From Blautia schinkii DSM 10518 (lineage in GTDB: Bacteria > Bacillota > Clostridia > Lachnospirales > Lachnospiraceae): a DNA stretch of 33,379 nucleotides. The stretch is taken from NCBI GenBank assembly GCA_000702025.1, contig JNKJ01000046.1:1-33379 (forward strand), in the 5' to 3' direction. Shown here one piece after another: positions 7,213 to 15,869 of this stretch. The notes under the pieces were generated by a model that was not told where the DNA came from, did no database searches, and saw nothing but the letters and a program-made list of their open reading frames with translations. Within the stretch, counting starts at the first letter, position 1; each line of letters starts with the position of its first letter. A program made the position numbers and the translations under genes.

Positions 7213-9084
7213 GATTGCCACGCCGTATGCAGCCAACGGATACGCAAAGGAAAACTGTCTGTCGTCGCATTCTTTCTTCTCAGCCTTATAAACCTTCGGC
7301 ACAGTCATTCCGTTTTCATCCATAATGAGCTTATACTGTTTCTTCCTCGGCACACCCACACGGTACTCAGGACGCGCAACCGGAGTGAAATTACATACCA
7401 CCAAAATGTTATTCCGCTTCGTAGGTGATTTACGCACAAAGCTGAAAATACTGCGGTCCCCGTCATTTGCGTTAATCCACTCAAAGCCCTCCGGGTCATT
7501 GTCCATTGCATGAAGCGCCGGATATTTCCGATACATATGAAGCAGCGTGCGCACATAATCCTGAAGATGTCTGTGGCTGTCCTCGCCGAGAAGGAACCAA
7601 TCCAGCTCCCGCTCCTCGCTCCACTCACGAAGCTGACCGAACTCCTGTCCCATGAACAAAAGCTTCTTGCCCGGATGACAGAACATAAACGCATAAGCAG
7701 CACGGAGATTCTTAAACTTATCGTCCAACTCTCCCGGCATCTTGTTCAGCATGGAGCATTTCAGATGCACCACCTCATCGTGGGAAATCACAAGGACATA
7801 TTTCTCACTGTAAGCATAAGCCATTGAGAACGTCATTTTATGATGGTTAAATTTGCGGAAATACGGGTCAATCTTCATGTATTCCAGGAAATCGTTCATC
7901 CAGCCCATATTCCATTTCAAGGAGAAACCAAGTCCGTCTTCTTCAGCCTTACCGGTCACCATCGGCCATGCTGTCGACTCCTCGGCAATCATCACTGCCC
8001 CGTGATTGCGGCCAAGCACCACTGTATTTAAATGCTTAAAGAACTCAATGGCCTCTAAATTTTTATTATCACCATATTTGTTTGCTATCCACTCTCCGTC
8101 CTTTTTGCCGTAATCCAGATAAAGCATGGACGCTACCGCATCTACGCGCAGACCATCGGCATGGCACTCTTCAATCCAGTAGAGCGCGTTTGCAATCAGG
8201 AAATTCTTGACCTCAGGACGTCCGTAGTTATAAATCTTCGTGCCCCAATCCGGGTGCTCGCCCTGGCGCGGGTCCGCATGCTCGTAAACGGCTGTCCCGT
8301 CAAAATTGGCAAGACCATGGGCATCCTTGGGGAAATGTGCCGGAACCCAGTCAAGGATCACACCAATCTTCTGACGGTGCAGATAATCGATCATATATTT
8401 AAAATCCTGCGGTGTTCCGTAGCGGGAGGTAGGAGCATAATATCCGGTCACCTGATAACCCCAGGAACCGTCAAAGGGGTGCTCCGCAATACCCATCAAC
8501 TCTACATGGGTATAGCCCATCTCTTTGACATATTTGGCAAGTATGGGAGCCAGCTCACGGTAATTGTAAAATCCGTCCGGGTCATCCTCTGTCTGGGGAT
8601 GCTTCTTCCAGGAGCCGGGATGCACCTCATACACTGCCATGGCATCCACATCCTCATTGAAATTCACCCTGTTTTTCATCCAGGCATCGTCTTTCCACTG
8701 ATAGTTAGTGATGTCCGTGATCTTAGAAGCAGTTCCGGGCCGCAGCTCTGCTTCATTTGCATATGGGTCCGCCTTATAAAGCTTCTCACCGTTGACACCA
8801 ACAATAAAAAACTTATAGAGCTGGCCGATTTTTGCCCCGGGCACAAACACCTCAAACACGCCGATGGGGCCGGCCTTTGTCATAGGGTTCGCTTCCTCGT
8901 CCCATCCGTTAAACTCACCGATGACAGATACAGCCTGGGCATTCGGCGCCCATACAGCGAAATACACCCCTTTTCTGCGGCGGTACGTGGTGGGATGCGC
9001 ACCCAGCTTTCTATAAATCTCGTAATGCGTTCCCTGACCAAATAAATATTGGTCCAATTCCGTGAATTTCAATCTTTCTCCCAT
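7201..9084 (-). CDS. glgB: 1,4-alpha-glucan (glycogen) branching enzyme
   Basis: Cytoplasmic GH13 enzyme that cuts alpha-1,4-glucan chains and rejoins them as alpha-1,6 branches. The 627 residues comprise an N-terminal CBM48-like module (YFAVWAPNAQAVSVIGEFNGW near 42-62), a TIM-barrel catalytic domain and a C-terminal all-beta domain. The GH13 catalytic residues are visible: Asp in DGLRVDAVA near 317, Glu in MIAEESTAW near 366, and Asp in SHDEVVH near 434. The start has GGGAGG upstream and lies 14 bases after the amylase-family gene, so the two form an operon. No glgA, glgC or glgP is in the window. The protein end is duplicated in the DNA just downstream (see the repeat at 7161). Confidence 0.96.
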   Translation of the reverse strand: MGERLKFTELDQYLFGQGTHYEIYRKLGAHPTTYRRRKGVYFAVWAPNAQAVSVIGEFNGWDEEANPMTKAGPIGVFEVFVPGAKIGQLYKFFIVGVNGEKLYKADPYANEAELRPGTASKITDITNYQWKDDAWMKNRVNFNEDVDAMAVYEVHPGSWKKHPQTEDDPDGFYNYRELAPILAKYVKEMGYTHVELMGIAEHPFDGSWGYQVTGYYAPTSRYGTPQDFKYMIDYLHRQKIGVILDWVPAHFPKDAHGLANFDGTAVYEHADPRQGEHPDWGTKIYNYGRPEVKNFLIANALYWIEECHADGLRVDAVASMLYLDYGKKDGEWIANKYGDNKNLEAIEFFKHLNTVVLGRNHGAVMIAEESTAWPMVTGKAEEDGLGFSLKWNMGWMNDFLEYMKIDPYFRKFNHHKMTFSMAYAYSEKYVLVISHDEVVHLKCSMLNKMPGELDDKFKNLRAAYAFMFCHPGKKLLFMGQEFGQLREWSEERELDWFLLGEDSHRHLQDYVRTLLHMYRKYPALHAMDNDPEGFEWINANDGDRSIFSFVRKSPTKRNNILVVCNFTPVARPEYRVGVPRKKQYKLIMDENGMTVPKVYKAEKKECDDRQFSFAYPLAAYGVAIFLY

Positions 9085-9098
9085 CTGAAGTACCTCCC

Positions 9099-10451
9099 TT
9101 ATACCATTGATATAATCTGGCTCTGATTCGGCAAAAGCCTGATATGCAGCATTCCGTCCTGCACCTCTATCGTCTCTCCGTCCAAAAGACTCTCACATTT
9201 CTTGTCAGGCAGAGGCACACGGATGTTAAGCTCTGCCTCCTTATCGTGATTGTTCACTGCCACGATCACACCTTCATCCCCCAAAACTCTCGCAAACGCA
9301 AACTGGCGGTTGGTGAGCAGAAGCTCCTGATATGTCCCATCGGACAATGCAGGCTGTTCCTTATGAATACGTCCCAAGGTCTGCACCCACTCTAATAATT
9401 CCGGGTCCGGTACATCCTTAAGCACCTCGTCCAAATCTACAGCCGGGCGCAGCGGATCATCGTTCGCCCCTTCCTTGCGTCCCTGAATCCCCCACTCTGA
9501 GCCATAATAAATGGATGGTATTCCCGGCAAGGTGAATAGAAGCGTATGCACAGGGTAAATATGTCCCGGCACCTGAAGCTTAGATGCAATCCGGTCCACA
9601 TCATGATTATCCACAAAAGAATAAAGCTTCAACCCTCTGTAAATGCCGCCGTTCTGGTCAAACTCTCTACGGATAGTATGCGCAATCTCAAAATAATTAT
9701 GGTCATTATGGCCGGAATATAAACCCTTATGCAGCTCATAATTCGTCACGCTGTCCAACATATGGGGACCGATATATCGGCTGTAATCCCCATGTATCAC
9801 CTCTCCCATAAGCCAGAAGTCCGCTTTTTTCTCATTGGTAAAGCGGCGCAGCTCCTCCATAAAAGAAAATTCCAGGCAGTCCGCACAATCCAGGCGGATA
9901 CCGTCAATATCGAATTCATCAATCCAGAAGCCCACTACTTCCAGAAGGTATTCCCTCACCTTCGGCTCCCAAAGATTGAGATTCACAAGTTCAAAACAAT
10001 TCCTCCAGGCCTCATAGCCAAAGCCGTCGTTATATGGGCTGTTCCACCCGAAATTCACGCCCTTGTACCAGTTGCAATAGGGTGAATTTTCTCTATTTTT
10101 CTGAATATCCTGAAAAGCAAAAAATTCACGGCCGGTATGATTGAACACTCCGTCCACCACCACCTTGATCCCTCTTGCATGTGCATCCTCAACAAACTCT
10201 TTAAAATCTCCGTTATCACCAAGCCGTCGGTCAACCAGCTTATAATCTCTGGTATCATACCCATGTGAGGTAGACTCAAACAACGGCCCGATATAAATTG
10301 CGGTGCAGCCAAGAGCTTCGATATGGGGCAGCCATTTCATAAGCTGCTCAAAACGGTGGCTTACCTCCCCCTGTTCGTTCCTCCTTGGTGCACCTGTCAT
10401 CCCAATCGGATACATGTGATAAAATACTGCTTCTTCAAACCATCTGCCCAA
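9099..10451 (-). CDS. GH13 alpha-amylase family glycosidase, cytoplasmic
   Basis: A 450-residue single-domain GH13 enzyme with no signal peptide, so it should act on internal maltodextrin or glycogen. The barrel motifs are complete: VVDGVFNHTG, Asp nucleophile in DGIRLDCAD near 184, acid Glu in WLMGEVIHGD near 215, and FVDNHDVDRI near 281. SIYYGSEWGIQG is the usual barrel-strand 8 region. The start codon is TTG at 10451, chosen because AGGAGG lies 8 bases upstream and there is no ATG in a better place. It leads the operon with glgB. Exact specificity (alpha-amylase, neopullulanase-like, or glucosidase) is not decidable from these motifs. Confidence 0.9.
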   Translation of the reverse strand: MGRWFEEAVFYHMYPIGMTGAPRRNEQGEVSHRFEQLMKWLPHIEALGCTAIYIGPLFESTSHGYDTRDYKLVDRRLGDNGDFKEFVEDAHARGIKVVVDGVFNHTGREFFAFQDIQKNRENSPYCNWYKGVNFGWNSPYNDGFGYEAWRNCFELVNLNLWEPKVREYLLEVVGFWIDEFDIDGIRLDCADCLEFSFMEELRRFTNEKKADFWLMGEVIHGDYSRYIGPHMLDSVTNYELHKGLYSGHNDHNYFEIAHTIRREFDQNGGIYRGLKLYSFVDNHDVDRIASKLQVPGHIYPVHTLLFTLPGIPSIYYGSEWGIQGRKEGANDDPLRPAVDLDEVLKDVPDPELLEWVQTLGRIHKEQPALSDGTYQELLLTNRQFAFARVLGDEGVIVAVNNHDKEAELNIRVPLPDKKCESLLDGETIEVQDGMLHIRLLPNQSQIISMV

Positions 10452-10512
10452 TACGTTGTCCTCCTAAAATCAGGTTTTACAACAACTGACTTTCAGTCAT
10501 TCTAATAGTTAC

Positions 10513-10541
10513 ATTATACCAATCCGCGCACTCTCCGTCAA
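10513..10541 (-). promoter_or_regulatory. Sigma-A promoter of the amylase-glgB operon
   Basis: On the minus strand TTGACG, 17 bases, TATAAT. The leader of about 55 bases contains a small palindrome ACTGA-CTT-TCAGT (10485-10497) that might be an operator. Confidence 0.8.
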
Positions 10542-10566
10542 TTAAAAATGCCCGTGGGAAAAGAAA

Positions 10567-10605
10567 AAGGACAGCTTTGCTGTTTCATTTCAGTAAGCTG
10601 TCCTT
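10567..10605 (-). terminator. Rho-independent terminator of the polysaccharide deacetylase gene
   Basis: An 11-base perfect stem, AAGGACAGCTT with AAGCTGTCCTT, has a 17-base loop and is followed on the minus strand by TTTCTTTT. It lies 70 bases past the deacetylase stop and just before the amylase promoter. Confidence 0.85.
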
Positions 10606-10675
10606 ATTGTACTAAATTTATAAAAGTTAGTGTAGATTTTCAAGTATACTCTACTTAATGCAAGCTTTCCGCAGA

Positions 10676-11956
10676 TTATTCATCTGTATAATCGCTTCCA
10701 TCGTCAAGATATTCCTCGTCGTCGCCGGAACCATCGGAATAATCATCCTCGCCAGAACCGTCGTCTAATCCGTCTCCCTCACTGCTGCCGTCACTCAAGT
10801 CAGTTTCATCACCGCCGCCGGAACCGCTGTCTGAAAGATCGTTCGGATCACCTTCATAACCGGCAACCTCTCCACTCGCCAGAGTGCTGTCCCAGAAACC
10901 AAAATAAGACGCGTTCTGCAGCTTCACACCCTTAGCCTCGGCAAGTTCACTGACTGTCACAAGCTTATATCCCTGGGCCACTAAATCGGGAATAATTCTA
11001 AGGGCAGCGTTTACTGAAGGCTCATGGATATCATGCATCAGGATAATGGAACCGTCTGTTAAATCACCGTTCATCACTGCATTGTAGTCAGCGTCAGCAT
11101 CCAGTAGCTGCCAGTCCAGAGTATCCATGGTCCACATAAAGAATGGCTTGTCCGCTGTATCAATGATGTCCTGGTTCCACTCGCCAAATGGTGCTCGGGC
11201 TACACTTGCCGGCTGTCCGCATGCGGCAATCAATGCATCATCCGTATCGTCAAACTGTTTCTTCACCTGGTCAAGAGACAATGTTTTCAGATTATAATGA
11301 TCCCAGGTATGACTGCCAATCTCACATCCAAGCTCAGCCATTCGCTTAACTGTTTCCGGATGAGCCTGTACATTCGGTCCTACCATAAAAAATGTAGCGC
11401 GTGCATTATTCTCCTCCAGACAGTCAAGCAACTCCGGTGTATGCTCTCCCGGTCCGTCATCAAAGGTCAATGCAAGCATCTTCCTTCTCTCATTAGGATT
11501 GTAAGAGCCATCGTCATTAAAGAAATAATCCCTGACGCCCTTGCTCACCCACCCGGTCTGCACGTATCCGTTATTATCAAAAGAATATGTAGTGCCGTCG
11601 ATCTCCTGGAAACCTTGGGCAAAATATGTTCCGTCCGCATTCTGATACCAGCGTCCGTTCTCATCCTCATGCCATCCAGGTGTCATGGCGGAAACCTTCC
11701 CCACATCCCCCTGTCCCTTCAAGGGCTGGCGAATAGCGGCATTCGGATCAGCCTCTGCTGTCTGTGCCTGAACCTCCACTGTATTTCCCGGCTCCTTGCC
11801 GCCGACACTGTGCACGATCGGCAGAATCACACCGCGGATAATAAAAACGACCAGCAAAATCGCACCGATTCCGCCAATCCCCAGCGTAGTGAGCTTCCTG
11901 ATCAAAAGCTGGCGTTTTTTCCTGCGCATTCTCTCGCGCAATACTCTTTTATCCAT
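10676..11956 (-). CDS. Membrane-anchored polysaccharide deacetylase with cell-wall-binding-type repeats
   Basis: A 426-residue NodB-family (CE4) enzyme, likely to remove acetyl groups from cell-wall or other N-acetylated glycans outside the cell. A basic N-terminus is followed by one membrane segment (about 22-48). Residues about 94-150 hold choline-binding-like repeats (GWHEDENGRWYQNADG and TGWVSKGVRDYFFNDDG). The catalytic domain has all NodB motifs: LTFDDGPG near 163, SHTWDH for metal binding, ARAPFGEWN, TMDTLDW and LMHDIHE. The last 60 residues are a disordered tail rich in Asp, Gly and Ser. Its promoter (12062-12090) and terminator (10567-10605) make it a single-gene unit. Confidence 0.9.
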   Translation of the reverse strand: MDKRVLRERMRRKKRQLLIRKLTTLGIGGIGAILLVVFIIRGVILPIVHSVGGKEPGNTVEVQAQTAEADPNAAIRQPLKGQGDVGKVSAMTPGWHEDENGRWYQNADGTYFAQGFQEIDGTTYSFDNNGYVQTGWVSKGVRDYFFNDDGSYNPNERRKMLALTFDDGPGEHTPELLDCLEENNARATFFMVGPNVQAHPETVKRMAELGCEIGSHTWDHYNLKTLSLDQVKKQFDDTDDALIAACGQPASVARAPFGEWNQDIIDTADKPFFMWTMDTLDWQLLDADADYNAVMNGDLTDGSIILMHDIHEPSVNAALRIIPDLVAQGYKLVTVSELAEAKGVKLQNASYFGFWDSTLASGEVAGYEGDPNDLSDSGSGGGDETDLSDGSSEGDGLDDGSGEDDYSDGSGDDEEYLDDGSDYTDE

Positions 11957-12061
11957 TTCGTATCCCCACTTTATTAATTACAGGCCGACTATTTTTCCTT
12001 ATTTCACAGGCCCTTCCCTATGAATAATTACTAAAATAGTACCATTTTTTACTTCAAATTA

Positions 12062-12090
12062 ATCATACCTCATTTAAGCGGGAAATACAA
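12062..12090 (-). promoter_or_regulatory. Sigma-A promoter of the polysaccharide deacetylase gene
   Basis: On the minus strand TTGTAT, 17 bases, TATGAT, giving a leader of about 100 bases. A perfect 14-base palindrome ATAGCATATGCTAT lies further upstream at 12189-12202, just after the nagA stop; it has no T-tract and its role is unknown. Confidence 0.6.
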
Positions 12091-12234
12091 TGCCATTTCC
12101 TTAAAGATTTATTAAATTTTCCAGGTTTGTAATACTTTACTAAAATTGTATAGTTTATTATGGTAAAATTGTCTTTTTCTGCCTACCCATAGCATATGCT
12201 ATATCTTTTGCTGTATCTTTTCCGATACCTATAC

Positions 12235-13338
12235 TTAGATCACCTGTCTCAGCTCAAGCTCGTCCGTTACAAGAAGGATATCTGCTTCCTTACCCACACT
12301 CAGAGAGCCAACCTCATCATAAATGCCGATACTCTTAGCCGGATTCCTGGTTGCCGCAAAAATCGCTGTACCAAGCGGAATACCGAAAGAAACCGCCATA
12401 CGCATACAGTCAAAAAGATTTGTCGCAGAGCCCGCCAATGTGCCATTCTTCAAAGTGGCTTTTCTGTCTTTCATGGTGACTTCCTGACCTCCCAGCTCGT
12501 AGGTTCCATTCTCCATGCCGGTAGCCATCATGGAGTCACTGATCAGAACCACCCGCTCGTCCCCGAAAATCCTGAAGGTTGCCCGTACTACAGACGGATG
12601 GATATGAAGTCCGTCAGAAATCAATTCCACCATACACTCCGAATCATCGGCAGCTGCACCAATCAGTCCCGGATCTCTGTGTGCAAGCGGCATCATGGCA
12701 TTGTAGAGATGTGTCACATGATGCGCCCCTCTTCTCATGGCCTCGGCCGAAGTCTCATAATCAGCACCTGTATGCCCCAGTGAAATACAAGTCTCGTCAT
12801 GGAGCTCGTCAATAAATTCCATTGCTCCCTCCACATTTGCTGCGAGAGTCACAAGCTTCACCATATTGCCGCAGGACTCGTTCAAATCCCGGAAAAACCC
12901 AACATCCGGTTTCCTGATATGTTCTTCCAGATGAGCACCTTTTTTATTCACATCCAGGAATGGGCCCTCCATATTAATACCGCGGACAGCCGCACCTCCT
13001 TCCACTCCCTTTGCTCCTTCAAGAGTCGCAAATATCCTCATCAGCTCCTCCTTAGGGAGTGTCATGGAAGTCGGACAATAAGAGGTAATTCCGCAGCTTT
13101 TCTCGTATTTAAGAATCGTCTTAAGCCCCTCCACATCCGCATCAGAGAAATCATGTCCGTAAGCTCCGTGACTGTGGATATCCACCAGCCCCGGAATCAC
13201 CTTTAAGCCTGCTGCATCCACCACTGTTTTATCTGTAACTTCTGCTTCACTTGCTACAATTTTATGGTTTTCCACATATAGGTCCTGCACCTGAAATGTA
13301 CCGTCCTCCTGAAAAACTGCCCCATTTTTAATAATCAT
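12235..13338 (-). CDS. nagA: N-acetylglucosamine-6-phosphate deacetylase
   Basis: Cytoplasmic amidohydrolase that deacetylates GlcNAc-6-phosphate to glucosamine-6-phosphate, feeding amino-sugar breakdown or recycling. The 367-residue length is typical. Visible motifs are the N-terminal metal region GLVDIHSHGAYGHD, the conserved Glu in INMEGPFLD, the metal-binding His residues in SLGHTGADYE and HHVTHLYNAM, and the catalytic Asp in LISDSMMATGM. The ATG at 13338 is chosen over the adjacent GTG at 13341 because AGGAGG is then 7 bases away. nagB is not adjacent. It lies downstream of its own consensus promoter and is divergent from the aquaporin gene. Confidence 0.95.
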   Translation of the reverse strand: MIIKNGAVFQEDGTFQVQDLYVENHKIVASEAEVTDKTVVDAAGLKVIPGLVDIHSHGAYGHDFSDADVEGLKTILKYEKSCGITSYCPTSMTLPKEELMRIFATLEGAKGVEGGAAVRGINMEGPFLDVNKKGAHLEEHIRKPDVGFFRDLNESCGNMVKLVTLAANVEGAMEFIDELHDETCISLGHTGADYETSAEAMRRGAHHVTHLYNAMMPLAHRDPGLIGAAADDSECMVELISDGLHIHPSVVRATFRIFGDERVVLISDSMMATGMENGTYELGGQEVTMKDRKATLKNGTLAGSATNLFDCMRMAVSFGIPLGTAIFAATRNPAKSIGIYDEVGSLSVGKEADILLVTDELELRQVI

Positions 13339-13377
13339 CACAATGCCTCCTCTAATTTTCTAATTTCCTTTTCCCTC

Positions 13378-13406
13378 ATTATAGAAGTTCACGGCCTGTT
13401 TATCAA
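13378..13406 (-). promoter_or_regulatory. Sigma-A promoter of nagA
   Basis: On the minus strand TTGATA, a 17-base spacer and a perfect TATAAT, with a leader of about 35 bases. The inverted repeat at 13439-13462 lies upstream of it. Confidence 0.8.
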
Positions 13407-13438
13407 GGTGAATCTATTGGAAGTCTTTGTCTAAACTT

Positions 13439-13462
13439 GGCGATATTTACGGAATTATCGCC
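13439..13462. promoter_or_regulatory. Inverted repeat between nagA and the aquaporin gene
   Basis: GGCGATA and TATCGCC form a perfect 7-base inverted repeat around 10 bases. It lies between the divergent promoters, 33 bases beyond the nagA -35 box and just before the putative aquaporin promoter, so it could be a shared operator. No known motif is matched. Confidence 0.35.
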
Positions 13463-13480
13463 TCGCCCGCGGAATTTGGA

Positions 13481-13509
13481 TTTCATTTGTCATATTTCCA
13501 TGGTAAAAT
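13481..13509 (+). promoter_or_regulatory. Possible promoter of the aquaporin gene
   Basis: TTTCAT, 17 bases, TAAAAT. The -35 box is poor, so this is tentative. Confidence 0.35.
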
Positions 13510-13575
13510 TTTCTATGAAGGTCCGGGTCAGGACTTTCTTATCAACAACTTAATAATCTTAGGAGGAATTTGTGT

Positions 13576-14274
13576 ATGAATACGAAAAAGTACATCGCAG
13601 AATTCATTGGAACCTTCACACTAACCCTGTTTGGCTGCGGCTCCGCTGCATTAAGCGGAGGCATTGACGGCAAACTGGGAATTCTCGGTATCTCTATGGC
13701 CTTCGGTCTTTCCATCGTAGCCATGGCTTATGCTATTGGGGATATCTCGGGCTGTCACATCAATCCTGCGGTTTCTCTGGCAATGCTCATCAGTAAAAAA
13801 CTAGACATTAAAGATTTTGTAGGTTATGTAATCGCACAGATATTAGGCGGCATCGTTGCTGCAGGTGTACTTTCCTTCATCATTAACTCTTCCTCTAATC
13901 TGGGAAGCGTTGCTGAAGTAGGACTTGGACAGAACGGTTTCGGCTCTGCATCTTATGTAGGCCTTTCCATGGGCGGCGCCATCGTTGTTGAGATTATACT
14001 TACCTTTGTATTCTTGATGACCATTCTCGGCGTAACCGCAAAGGCAAAAACCGGAACAGTAGCAGGTCTTGTCATTGGTCTCTGCCTGGCATTTGTACAT
14101 ATTCTCGGCATTCCGCTTACCGGCACAAGCGTAAATCCGGCAAGAAGCTTCGGACCTGCCCTTCTGTTAGGCGGACAGGCACTTTCCCAGGTATGGGTAT
14201 TTATCGCAGCTCCTCTGATTGGCGCGGCACTGGCCGCAGTGGTTTGGAATGCAGTATGTAAAACAGAGGACTAA
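13576..14274 (+). CDS. aqpZ: Aquaporin (MIP family), AqpZ-like water channel
   Basis: A 232-residue integral membrane channel with six hydrophobic helices and both half-helix NPA signatures: SGCHINPAVS near 60 and TGTSVNPARSFGPAL near 185. The His in AFVHILGIPLTGTSVNPARS matches the selectivity-filter His of AqpZ, which favours water over glycerol; in GlpF that position is Gly. The start is the ATG at 13576 with AGGAGG 9 bases upstream, rather than the TTG six bases earlier, which is too close. It is a plus-strand gene between two minus-strand blocks and ends in a strong shared terminator. Confidence 0.9.
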   Translation: MNTKKYIAEFIGTFTLTLFGCGSAALSGGIDGKLGILGISMAFGLSIVAMAYAIGDISGCHINPAVSLAMLISKKLDIKDFVGYVIAQILGGIVAAGVLSFIINSSSNLGSVAEVGLGQNGFGSASYVGLSMGGAIVVEIILTFVFLMTILGVTAKAKTGTVAGLVIGLCLAFVHILGIPLTGTSVNPARSFGPALLLGGQALSQVWVFIAAPLIGAALAAVVWNAVCKTED

Positions 14275-14319
14275 CCTGATCCATTCCCTAAACATTCACT
14301 CCAATAAAAATAAAAAACA

Positions 14320-14358
14320 AATAAATGCGGCTCCCATTATCCGGGGGCCGCATTTATT
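14320..14358. terminator. Bidirectional rho-independent terminator
   Basis: A 16-base stem with a single T-G pair (AATAAATGCGGCTCCC with GGGGGCCGCATTTATT) and a 7-base loop. It sits between the stops of the convergent aquaporin and trigger-factor-like genes. A-rich sequence precedes it and T-rich sequence follows it, so it can serve both strands. Confidence 0.9.
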
Positions 14359-14364
14359 GCATTC

Positions 14365-15732
14365 TTATTCTTCTTCCGCCTTGTCGGGGGTGTCGCTCTC
14401 TCCCTCAGCCTTATTGGAAGTGTCGCCATCTTCCTTCGTGTCGTCTTTGGAATCGTCTCTTGTATCGTCGGTATTGTCTGCAGTTTCGTCCTCTTCTTCA
14501 ACAACATCAGACTCAACGCCTTTAGACGCATCACCGCCGTCGCCGCTCTGTCCGACTAAGTCACCGTTGGAAACCTTCTCATCCACAGTAGCATTCTCCA
14601 CAATGAAATTCTCCACACGCATAAGACCAATAGCTTCGTCCACTGCCACCTGGCCGTACTGGTCGATCAAATCCGCCAGATCCTTAGCATTATAATTCTT
14701 AATCAATAGATCCTGAAGCTTAAGGCTCTCCTCATCCTCTAAAGTAATGCCTTCTGCGTCCATAATACCCTGCACGATAAGATTCTGTTTCACCTTAGAC
14801 TCTGCATACTGCTGACACTGCTGCTCAAATACTTCCATAGTCATTCCCTGAGCCTCTACAAAATCCTCAATCTCCATGTCGCCCTGCTGTGCGTAAAGCT
14901 GTATCTGCCGTTTATACTCTGTAACTGCATTGTCAACATCGTCCTGCGGATATTCCTTGACTTCAGAATTATTAAGCACAGTATTCCAGGCAGTGTATTT
15001 AAGATTACTCTCGGCTGACGCTCTGGCATTCTCCTCAAGCTCTTTCCTCATACCTGCACGGTAATCATCCACTGTGGTGTACTCTGTATTCTTAGCCACC
15101 CATGCATCCGACAATTCCTGTGCACGACGGAAATTCTGCAGGGTAACCTTAAATACAACATCCTGGCCCGCGAGGTCCTCCTGCTGGTACTCTTCCGGGA
15201 AGGTGAGATTCAAATCCTTAGTCTCACCCTTTTTCATACCGATAATGCCTTCCTCAAAGCCCTCAATAAAGCCTCCGGCACCAATTGTAAGATCATAATT
15301 ATTTGCCGTGCCTCCTTCGAAAGCAACGCCGTCCTTCGTCCCTACAAAATTAATGGTTACAATATCCCCATCCTGTACTGTACCGTTCTTATCCGTAACT
15401 TCCTCCGCCTTATCTGTAAGAGCAGCGGAAATCTGATAATCCACCTCGTCGTCCGTAACCTCTTGAACCGTATTATCCAGAGTAAGGCCCTTATACTCAC
15501 CAATTGTCACATACTTATCCACACTGTCTACAGATACAAGACGCGTGCCGAAATCTTTTGGCTCTTCCACTTTGTTTTCATCCTCTTTGGAATCCTTCTT
15601 ATCCTGATCGTCTGCCTTCTGCTCTGTGCCCGCATCTGCAGCCTTGTCCTTTGTCGTATCATCATTGCCGCACGCTGTTGCAGTAAGCGCTATGCACATT
15701 GCCAAAATGGCCAGACATGTTTTTTTCTTCAT
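14365..15732 (-). CDS. Exported trigger-factor-like peptidyl-prolyl isomerase lipoprotein
   Basis: A 455-residue protein with a lipoprotein signal (MKKKTCLAILAMCIALTATAC, lipobox ending at Cys21), so it should be anchored outside the membrane. A Lys/Asp/Glu-rich linker follows, then an FKBP-type domain (about 110-205: GDIVTINFVGTKDG, then FIEGFEEGIIGMKKGE) and a helical trigger-factor C-terminal chaperone domain to about 400. The ribosome-binding N-domain of cytosolic Tig is missing. The end is a strongly acidic, disordered tail. It probably helps fold secreted proteins, as PrsA does; this is inference. It is downstream of two exported NodB-like paralogs. GAAGGGAG precedes the start. Confidence 0.88.
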   Translation of the reverse strand: MKKKTCLAILAMCIALTATACGNDDTTKDKAADAGTEQKADDQDKKDSKEDENKVEEPKDFGTRLVSVDSVDKYVTIGEYKGLTLDNTVQEVTDDEVDYQISAALTDKAEEVTDKNGTVQDGDIVTINFVGTKDGVAFEGGTANNYDLTIGAGGFIEGFEEGIIGMKKGETKDLNLTFPEEYQQEDLAGQDVVFKVTLQNFRRAQELSDAWVAKNTEYTTVDDYRAGMRKELEENARASAESNLKYTAWNTVLNNSEVKEYPQDDVDNAVTEYKRQIQLYAQQGDMEIEDFVEAQGMTMEVFEQQCQQYAESKVKQNLIVQGIMDAEGITLEDEESLKLQDLLIKNYNAKDLADLIDQYGQVAVDEAIGLMRVENFIVENATVDEKVSNGDLVGQSGDGGDASKGVESDVVEEEDETADNTDDTRDDSKDDTKEDGDTSNKAEGESDTPDKAEEE

Positions 15733-15869
15733 TAATAATATACTCCCTTCATTTTACCAAACTTCCAAACAAGCTTTCTTCTCTGCCGGTCCTATGTGAT
15801 TTATACCATATTTCCGCCCAAAAAGAAAGCCTGCCGGTCGAATTCATTATTTTTTAAGATTTTTAAGAT

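Noticed and set aside
12189..12202. Palindrome ATAGCATATGCTAT after nagA as a terminator
   Set aside because: No T-tract and an AT-rich self-complementary stem without a loop; a convincing nagA terminator was not found.
13570..13575. TTG start for the aquaporin six bases upstream of the ATG
   Set aside because: It is only 3 bases from AGGAGG, too near for initiation; the ATG at 13576 has proper spacing.
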